Source of the DNA: Bacteroidales bacterium
GTDB lineage: Bacteria > Bacteroidota > Bacteroidia > Bacteroidales > JAAUTT01
Direction: 5' to 3'
DNA length: 12,935 nt
Assembly: GCA_012031335.1 (NCBI GenBank)
Contig: JAAUTT010000037.1
Location: forward strand, 1-12,935
In this document: positions 5,304-12,935 of the stretch, piece after piece
How the letters are laid out: every line of letters starts with the position of its first letter
Numbering within the stretch: the first letter of the stretch is position 1
Position numbers and translations under genes: made by a program
The notes under the pieces: model-generated
The model's database searches: none
The model's input: the letters and a program-made list of their open reading frames with translations, nothing else
Told to the model about the DNA's origin: nothing

Positions 5304-7636
5304 TTACTCATACCTTAGCGCATCCACCGGGTTCATGGTTGCCGTTTTGTACGATTGCCAGCTTACGGTTATAAACGCAATCAATAATGCCATTCCACAA
5401 GCTGTTATAAAATGAACGGATCCAGTTGGGTATGATAGGCAAATTGGTTTAACCATTGCTGCATGATATACCACGATAATGGCACAGCAATAAACCCCGA
5501 TAAAATTATCCACGCAGAAAACTCACCCGATAGCAGTTTTATAATATTGGAACTGCTTGCTCCCAAAACTTTACGTACACCAATCTCCTTGGTTCTTTGC
5601 TCTGCCAGGTAAGAGGCAAGTCCGAGCAAACCAATAGAGGCAATAAATATTGCCAGTATGGCCAGATACATAAAGAGATTGGCCAGCCTGGATTCGGATT
5701 TGTAAAGCTGGTCGAAAGATTCATCCAGAAATCTATACTCGAAAATATAATTACTGCTCATTTCGTTCCATATTTTTTCCATATGAGCAACAGCCGCGAC
5801 CGGCGAGCCTGCAATACGAATATTTGCCACACTGCTGAACTGATCTTTCCATGCCATTACCAAAGGTGCAACAGGACTGTGAAGGGAATTATAGTAAGCA
5901 TTTTTCATTACTCCAAGCACTTCAAACTGGCGTCCCTCCGAACCCACCAACGCTCCCACGGGCGACTGAAGGCCAAAATATTTTACTGCCTCTTCGTTCA
6001 AAATTACCTTACCCTCGTCGGTTGGGTTGTTTCGGTCGAAATTGCGGCCTTGTAAAATTTTGAGCCCCATGGTATGCATAAATTCAGGTTCTGTTCCCAG
6101 AAAGGTGAACTGCCTGTCTTCTTCTCCGATTTTTACCGATTCCTGCCAGCTGATATTGCCAAATGTTTGAGTTGAAAAAGCCACCGATTGAATGGCAGGG
6201 TTGGATTAGCAGCTTTTCGCGAAAAGTTTCCTTGTTTTTGCCAGTTCTCCATTTATCTTCAAGGTTATGATATGCTCTTTATCGAAGCCCAGTTTTTTAT
6301 CACGGAAGTAATTCAGTTGTTTTTTAACAGTTAGGGTTGCAACAATAAGAAAAATAGAAATGGTAAACTGAAAGGTGATCAGAATTCTTCGGAAAACAAG
6401 CGATCCTTTACCACTTGTTTTTTCTTTTTTGAGCGTAGAAATCGGGCTAAACCGGTTGAGGTAAATGGCCGGATATGAGCCTGCAATAATCCCGATTAAC
6501 ACCGGAAATGGTAAAGCCAGCATTAACATCCAGAAGGAAGATCCGGTACCAGGGCTTACATCTTTGGCAATCAGGTTACCAAAGATAGGCCGCAGCAATT
6601 CCATCAGTACCAGGGCTAATTCTGTTGAGATGAAAGTGATCAGTATTGCCTCTCCCAAAAACTGGTAAACCAAACTGGCTTTTCCGGCTCCCAGCACTTT
6701 CCTCACTCCAATTTCCTTCGATCTGCCCGATGCCCTTGCTGTGGTAAGATTGATAAAGTTAACACAGGCTATAATCACAATGAATATTCCTATGGATAGA
6801 AATAAAGTAAGCATGGTTCGGTCACCTCCCGGGTTGGCAATATTGTATTTTACATGGGTAAAATATATCTCTTTCAGGGGACGCAGCATAAAAAACGGTT
6901 TGCTGTCCTTCCAATTCGCTTTTCCTGTGTAGAAGTTTATTATTTTTTGTTCGAGTTGCCGTGGATTAACATTGGGCTTGAGCCGGAAAAATGTGTGATA
7001 ATTCCACTGACCGTAATTATTCAGAAATTCTGGGTTGTTGTAAATGTCTTTTAAAGTAGGGAAGGAGGCAATGGCATTGGTCTTTAAATGAAACGAAGGC
7101 ACATCGCGGATTATTCCCGTTACAGTGAAATTGAATTTGTTATCAATTCTTAAAACTTTCCCCATAGGGTCTTCTGTGTCAAAAAGTTTACCTGCCTCCG
7201 ACTTTGTAAGAACCACCGAAAAAGGAACCGATAGCGCAGTTTTGGGATTTCCCTGTATAAAATCAAACGTGAAAATGTTGGTGATCGACGAATCGGCATA
7301 AAGCATATGCTCCAGTTTGATCAACTTATCGTCTTTGCGGATGGTTACCGAATTACCTTCAAATGCTGAAATACGGGTAAAGTATTCGATCTCCGGAAAG
7401 CTGGATGCCAACTCCGGCCCGTAGGCAGTTCCCAATATAGCCCATTCTTCGGTTTCGAGCCGGTAAATGTGGTTGTAATATTTATTGAACTTATCAGTTT
7501 GATATTCACCGGTTACATATAGCAAAATAAGTCCGAATATTGCAATACTGGTGGTTAAACCCAAAATTATGATGAGCGAATAACCCTTTTGCCGGGCTAT
7601 ATTTCTGAAAGCGGTTATAAGATAATTTTTTAACAT
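5304..7636 (-). CDS. ABC transporter permease A, FtsX/MacB type, frame disrupted
   Basis: Inner-membrane permease of the MacB/FtsX superfamily, of the two-module kind common in Bacteroidota: an N-terminal membrane helix (about residues 19-42), a periplasmic MacB-type domain, an FtsX helix bundle with KEIGVRKVLGAG near residue 305, then a second helix/periplasmic domain and a second FtsX bundle with KEIGVRKVLGASS near residue 680, ending NPVDALRYE. Such proteins couple ATP hydrolysis by a separate LolD-like ATPase to movements across the periplasm; cargo unknown. The start is the MLKNYLITAFRNIARQKG methionine at 7636; the open frame up to 7768 looks like non-coding DNA. Three disruptions: a missing T (opposite 6222-6225) and an extra A (opposite 6206-6207) that compensate each other and create an in-frame TAA, and a missing T (opposite 5409-5412). 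Corrected, it reads KLFREKLLSNPAIQSVAF and LDPFIFITACGMALL, about 777 residues. It is separated from permease B by 204 bases, so it may have its own promoter. Confidence 0.88.
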
Positions 7637-7840
7637 AAGGTTTTGTTTTATGATAAGGCTGTATAAAAAATCAAAGGAATAAAACCGAAAACGAAGGCAC
7701 AAAAGCAAAAATGTTAAGTTTCGTTTATGCTTTTCGACTTTCTGTTTTTGTGTCTGCTTGTTCGGCAAACATGTTTAGCTTTTTTTCACACAGCCTCATG
7801 GAATTATAATTAAGTTTAATATTCACAATACGAAGTACAT
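7637..7840. other. Intergenic region between permease B and permease A
   Basis: No gene is visible. The stretch holds an imperfect, AT-rich inverted repeat: CCGAA (7685-7689) with TTCGG (7761-7765), CACAAAA (7698-7704) with TTTTGTG (7746-7752), and AAAAGCA (7701-7707) with TGCTTTT (7728-7734); the last two pairings exclude each other. It could hold a terminator after permease B or part of a promoter for permease A, but no convincing TTTG / TANNTTTG pair is seen on the minus strand. Confidence 0.45.
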
Positions 7841-10230
7841 TTATTCATATCTCAAAGCCTCCACCGGGTTACGGTTGGCTGCACGATAGGCTTGCCAGCT
7901 TACCGAGAGCAATGCAATCATCAGGGATAGCAAACCTGCTGCAACGAATATCCACCAGCTCAGGCCGGTTTTGTAGGCAAAGTTCTCGAGCCACCGATGC
8001 ATCACATACCAGGCTACAGGGGTGGCAAGGATAAAGGCAATGGCTGTCCATGTCAGGATTTCCTTCCATAGCAAATAAATCATCTGAACCAAAGTGCCTC
8101 CGTTTACCTTTCTGATCCCGATCTCTTTGGTCCTGAGCAGACTAATAAAGTTCGACAGCCCAAAAAGCCCCATAGCGGCAATAATAATGGCAACTAATGT
8201 AAAGCTCAGTATTATTGTTGATAACCGGGACTCAGCCTGATATTGCTTTTCTATCTTATCTTTAAAGTGTGGCTCTCAAAGTTTACCCCGCTGTTGATCT
8301 TTTCCCATATGGTTTTTATTTTTGGAAGAACATTGCGGTAATCGGATTTTGTTTTGATAGCCATTTCGAAAAACGTTTGATTGTTCAGTACCAGGTAAGC
8401 CGGAGTTATTTTGCTGTGCAGATCGTGTAAATGGAAGTCTTTTACCACCCCTATCACTGTGCCGAATGGTAATTTAGTGCCAAGAGGTTCTTTCATACCA
8501 AGCTCCTCAATGGCCGATTCATTGATGATAAACGCCATCGCGGGATGAATTGTCTTTCGAAAAGTTCTGGCCTTCCCTGAGTGTGAGGCCCAGAGTTTCA
8601 ATAAATCCATAATCCACAAGCACAGCTTCTAAATAAGCAGTTTTTGAAGGATCGTCTACCCTTGGCACCCCCATTGTAAATTTAGATGTTGAAGGAGGTA
8701 TTAGAAATGCAGCGGTGACAGTTTGAATCTCAGGTAATTTCTCAAGTTCCTGTTTAAATGCATTGTAATTTATCTGAGCGCCAAAATCGTTCAGAGGTAT
8801 TGTAATAACATTTTCGGTTTTTACACCAGGATTGTAGTTTACAACAAATTTTAACTGCTTTAAATAATGGCCGAGCAAATGGTTAGCGCTATAAATATTG
8901 TTACCTGAGTAATTACTAGCGATTTAAGAAATATCGACTTAACACCCGAACGTACCCTGGTGCCCCTTAAAATAACGATTGGGTTAAATTTATTTAGGTA
9001 AAAGGCTATATAAATACCTGATGTAATGCCTACCAGCAATGTAATGGACAGTACGCCGGCAATAAAAAACATATTCTGGCCATAATGTACAACAAGATTT
9101 TTATCGAGCAGTGAATTAAGGACTGGCAATATCAGTTCGGTGAATCCTATGGCTAAAGGCAATGCAATAATAGCCATGGTTACCGATTCGAGCATCACCT
9201 GCTGTAAAAGGCTACTAAAATCGGCTCCGCTGGCTTTTCGGATGCCTATCTCACGGGCTCTTTTTTCCGATTGCGCCAATGACAAAATTAAATAGTTGAA
9301 ACAGGCAATGATCAGGATGAGAAGCGCCGTTACTGAAAAAATATAAATATTGTTGAGTTTTCCGTGTGCCCAGTTGTCGTATGGAATATGCGCCGAATAA
9401 AGATAAATTTTGTCGTACCGCTGCAGGGTGTAGGCCGAATTATTTTTAGGGTTTATGTATTTTTTGAAGCTGTTGTTAATTCTCTGAATCAATGCACTGG
9501 CATCGGTTCCAGGGTTAAGCTTAACAGCGTGGAGTAAAAATTATGGTCCCAGGCATCCTTCCATTCTTTGGGTTTTTCGTCGTTCCCATAAGTAATGAGC
9601 ATCTTCGTGAGGTTTTTCTTACCAAAATCGATATTACCCAATATATTGAGCTTTATGGAGGAACTTTCGGGTAAATCGCCATAAACTGCCGAAACAGTTA
9701 CAAGCTGTTCTTCTCCCTTAATAGAAAGCAACAGAGTTTTCCCAACTGCCGACACATTACCAAAATATTTTTGTGCAATGGACTGTGATAGGGCTATATT
9801 GTTTATGTCTGTGAGGGCCTTGCTGGCGTCTCCCTCCAAAATATCAAAGGTGAGGATGTTGAATACCGACTGGTCGGCAAACAAAAATCCTCCTTCTTCA
9901 ATAAAATCGTTGCCCCGTTTTTATTTTTATTTTACCCAGATCAATAAGCCTTGCGAAATCCACAATTTCGGGGAATTCTTGTTTGGCGGCAGGACCAAAC
10001 AAAAAGGACACATTCGACGAGGTGGTATTTCGCTCTCCTTCAAAGAAATTCACCCTGTATGTGTTTTTTCTGTTTTGCTGGAAGGAATCCATCCTAAGTT
10101 CGTTTAAAACGAAAAGCATAATAATGAAGCAACTGGCCAGTCCGAGCGAAAGGCCGAAAATATTTATAAAGGATGTTACCTTGTTTCTGACAAGGCTGCG
10201 GAAATATGATTTCAGGAAATTTCTAATCAT
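7841..10230 (-). CDS. ABC transporter permease B, FtsX/MacB type, five frame disruptions
   Basis: Second paralogue, same two-module plan. It starts MIRNFLKSYFRSLVRNKVTSF with a first helix at about residues 20-45, has AREIGIRKASGAD in the first FtsX bundle, a second helix after KSIFLKSLVITQVTIF, KEIGIRKVNGGT in the last bundle and the end NPVEALRYE. The gene is in six pieces that join cleanly after small corrections: an extra G opposite 9913-9916 (restores KTGNDFIEEGGF), a base missing near 9517-9522 (LNPGTDASALIQ), a T missing opposite 8862-8864 (SAIILKQLKFVV), an unclear change near 8530-8545 (+1 or -2, joining to FIINESAIEELG), and a T missing opposite 8264-8266 (ESHTFKDKIEKQYQAESRLS). Corrected length is about 797 residues. 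It begins 14 bases after permease C ends, so the two are co-transcribed. This is the most damaged gene of the window and the best candidate for true decay. Confidence 0.86.
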
Positions 10231-10244
10231 AATAAAGTTTTAAT

Positions 10245-12620
10245 TTATTCGTAACGAAGAGCTTCTACAGGGTTTGTAACTGCTGCTTTTATTGTATGGA
10301 AACTGGTAACGAGAAGTGTTATTACCAGAATAATGAGTGTTCCGACAATAAATTCCCATGGTTGCATACCGATTTTATAAGCTGCGGGCATGGCATTGGT
10401 AAAAACGTAATAGGCAGCAGGACTGGCAAAAACGGATGCGAACAGAACTAAAATCAGGTAATCTTTTATAAGAATCAGGAAAATGTCGAATGCCGTTCCT
10501 CCGTGTACTTTACGGATGCCGATTTCTTTGGTGCGCCGTTTGGTGCTGAACGAAACCAATCCCAGCAGTCCTATGATTGCCAATAGAATATTTAACACTG
10601 AGAAAAATGTGAAGGTATTACTGATGGAATTGTAAGTTTTCAGGTTGTTGTTGTCTTTCAGGTGTTCGGTGTAAACTTTAATCTCGAAAGACATCGGTAA
10701 GGGAAGAAGTTCTCCAGCTCTGTTTTCAGAATACTTTTTGCTTCGCTTAATTTGCCTGGAGCAATGCGAAAAGTATAGTTCGACGAACCGGCAGTTGTGT
10801 CGTCTTTCAGTTCGATCATGCAGGGCTGTATCTTATTATGAACCGAATTAAGATGGTAATCTTTCATAACCCCCACCACTTCATAATTGCCGTTGTTGAG
10901 TTTTTTACCGATAGGGTTATCCCAGCCAAACTGGTTCCAGGCTGTTTCGTTTATGATGCACCTTTTTCTGAAATCGCCGGGGTATTCCCTTGAAAAGTCA
11001 CGACCTTGGATAATTTCTATCCCGAGCGTTTTAATAAAGTCGTAGCTTACCCAGTTGCGGCGTATATTAACTTTTTCGTCGGCCTGTGCGCCTTCCCAGT
11101 CTATAATCGACCCGTCGCTTCCGTTAAAAGGAATATTCTCCGACATGGACATATCGGTTATTTCGGGATGCCGAAGAATTTTATTGCGGAGGGCTTCGAA
11201 ACTTCGTTTTTCGTCCGAGCGAATTTCGCTGAATAAAAGGTTTTCCTTATTAAACCCCAGGTTTTTATTCATCATAAACTCAACCTGCCTGCTCATGGCT
11301 ATTGAACTTACAATTAAATATATTGATATTGCAAATTGAAACGATACAAGCACTTTCTTCAACCCTACCTTACTCTTTTGGCCTTTAAAAATATTAGACC
11401 TGAAAAGATCGATTGATTTATACGACGACATTACCAAAGAAGGGTATATGCCCGAAAGGAGCCCGATGATCACAGCCCACATAATCATTTTTAACGTGAA
11501 TGGCCAGTTGCTGGCATACGATATTTCGAGGCTTGTTCCAATTGCCTGATTGAAGTATGGAAGTCCCAGTTCGGCAAAAAAGAAAGCAAAATTGACAGCA
11601 ATAAGCGCAATCAGCGACGATTCACTCAAATACTGGAAAATAAGTTGCGATCTGGAGCTTCCGCAAACTTTGCGTACGGCAATTTCCTTGGCCCTAATTG
11701 CTGAGTTGGCAATGGTAAGATTGATGTAGTTTATTGAGGTAAGCAACAGAATAAAAACTGCAATTAACCCATACATAAACATAGCATTCATGTAATCGGT
11801 GTTTTCTTCGGGCATCAGGTATAATTTCGAAAGCGGGTGAAGAAAAAGCTTTTGATTACGGACGATCTTTCCGGTTCTCGGTTCATGATGTTCGCCAGTT
11901 TTTTTTCAACACCGTGTGCATCCACTCCCTTTTCATCAAGCCATATACCCGGAAAGCATAAGAATCCCAGTTGTTGCGTGCATCGGGCCAGTTGTGGATA
12001 ATAGGAAACGAGTTGAAAGGAATCAGGTATGTTGGCCGGAAATGTGAATTCCTTGGGAAATCCATATAAATAGCAGTAACCTTCAGGTTGAATTTCTTTT
12101 CGAGCAGAACGGATTTTCCAACAGCATTTTCTCCCGGAAAGAGTTTTTGTGCCAGTTCCTGCGAGAGAGCTATTGTAAAAGGTTCTTTTAATGCATCATT
12201 TTTATTGCCGCTAATAAAATCGAATGTAAAAACATCGAATACCGATGGATCAACATAATAGCCATCTTCTTCACGAAAGGAGATATTCTCTTTGGCAGAA
12301 AGGAATTCTCCCCAACCTTCGCGTGTCAGAACAATTTTTTCGAATTCAGGGTAATTTATTTCCAGATGGCCGGCTACTGCTGCGGGAACCTGGGTCCATA
12401 CATTTTCGCGGTCGGCAAGCAAAAGCCGTGTTTGTACCCTGTAAATGCGATCGTAGTTTTTGTTGTGGGTATCCCAGTTAAATTCGTAGTTGATATAAAG
12501 GCTTATAAGAATAAAGGCGGTAAATCCGATGGCAAGACCAAAAACATTTATCAGGGAATAGACCTTATGTTTAAGGATGTTACGAAAGGCTATTTTGTAG
12601 AAATTGATTATCATATTCAT
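10245..12620 (-). CDS. ABC transporter permease C, FtsX/MacB type, three frame disruptions
   Basis: Third paralogue: start MNMIINFYKIAFRNILKHKVY (a second ATG lies two codons in), first helix VYSLINVFGLAIGFTAFILI, periplasmic domain with FDVFTFDFISGN and ALSQELAQKLFPGENAVGKS, KEIAVRKVCGSSRSQ near residue 310, second helix VSFQFAISIYLIVSS, second periplasmic domain (FGWDNPIGKKLNN, VVGVMKDYHLNSVH), KEIGIRKVHGGT near residue 697 and end NPVEALRYE. Three single-base losses break it: near 11938-11943 (restores VYWLDEKGVDAHGVEKKLANIM), opposite 11875-11876 (NRETGKIVRNQKLFLHP) and near 10693-10703 (joins ENFFP to MSFEIKVYTEHL). Corrected length is about 792 residues. It starts 9 bases after the stop of permease D, so they form one transcription unit. 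The partner ATPase is not in the window. Confidence 0.88.
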
Positions 12621-12629
12621 TTTTTAAGC

Positions 12630-12935
12630 TTATTCGTATCTGAGTGACTCAACCGGATTTCTTCCTGCGGCTCTGTATGCCTGCCAGCACACTGTTATAA
12701 GTGCAATACCAAAGGCTGCCAGTCCTGCATATACAAAAGTCCATAAATTGATACTTGTATGATATGTAAATACTTTTAGAAACTGAGAAGTTAGGAACCA
12801 GCTTATAATTGCACCAAAAACATAGGCCAGGGCTACCCATTTGAGGAAATCGGTGAGCAGCAGCCTCAGAATATTCGATATGGTTGCTCCGTTTAACTTT
12901 TCTTACTCCTATTTCTTTAGTACGCTGTTCGGCGG
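12630..12935 (-). CDS. ABC transporter permease D, FtsX/MacB type, C-terminal end only
   Basis: The last FtsX helix bundle of a fourth paralogue, cut by the right edge of the window. Reading leftwards it gives AEQRTKEIGVRKV, then NGATISNILRLLLTDFLKW, the hydrophobic segments VALAYVFGAIISWFL and FVYAGLAAFGIALITV, the CWQAYRAAGRN stretch and the end NPVESLRYE. An extra base in the TTT run at 12892-12894 (GTTAAACGG where GTTAACGG is expected) shifts the frame between KEIGVRKV and NGAT. About 101 residues are visible. It is the most upstream gene of the D-C-B transcription unit seen here, so the operon promoter lies outside the window. The other open frame in the same stretch (12649-12840) is a shadow. 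Confidence 0.85.

Noticed and set aside
7637..7768. 44-residue N-terminal extension of permease A
   Set aside because: The peptide is Lys/Gln/Phe-rich without family similarity, while MLKNYLITAFRNIARQKG at 7636 is the normal N-terminus of these permeases.
12649..12840. 63-codon frame opposite the permease D frame
   Set aside because: The neighbouring frame on the same strand carries the clear family C-terminus NPVESLRYE, so this one is a shadow.

Overview
The window looks like chromosomal DNA of a member of the Bacteroidota, probably the Bacteroidales/Marinilabiliales side. The evidence is moderate AT content, an HtpG with the long charged coiled-coil insert typical of that phylum, a conserved small membrane-anchored protein that I recognise as a Bacteroidota family, almost no Shine-Dalgarno sequences, and a tandem run of two-module MacB/FtsX-type ABC permeases ending in NPV(D/E)(A/S)LRYE. 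There are no RNA genes, insertion sequences, CRISPR arrays or phage genes. The lineage is inferred from protein style only.

Layout. Bases 2-757 hold the 3' part of htpG (+), closed by a clear hairpin terminator. After about 460 bases of AT-rich, mostly non-coding DNA comes a two-gene unit (+): a glycosyltransferase-like protein (1281-2045) and, one base later, an LpxL/HtrB-type acyltransferase (2047-2996), which together suggest cell-envelope glycolipid work. A small membrane-anchored protein of unknown function faces it on the minus strand (3039-3575). The 435-base gap 3576-4010 contains the most striking non-coding structure: a strictly 23-bp-periodic array of TTTATC-N6-GATAAA palindromes whose cores alternate between AANNTT and CGGGCG, followed by a second, ~22-bp repeat set. 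A class I PLP aminotransferase (4011-5206, +) comes next and ends at a long bipartite inverted repeat.

From 5304 to the right edge the minus strand carries four paralogous FtsX/MacB permeases, called A to D from left to right. Transcription runs D (partial) -> C -> B, with gaps of 9 and 14 bases, then a 204-base gap and A. No ATPase or periplasmic adaptor gene is visible, so the partners must lie outside the window.

Sequence quality strongly affects the reading. I count 15 reading-frame disruptions in six of the nine recognisable genes, nearly all one-base changes in short homopolymers, with family sequence continuing directly in the next frame. A compensating -1/+1 pair lies within 20 bases in permease A and two +1 insertions lie within 22 bases in the aminotransferase. 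I therefore annotate these as whole genes with probable sequencing or assembly indels, while noting that real decay of the permease island cannot be excluded from one sequence.
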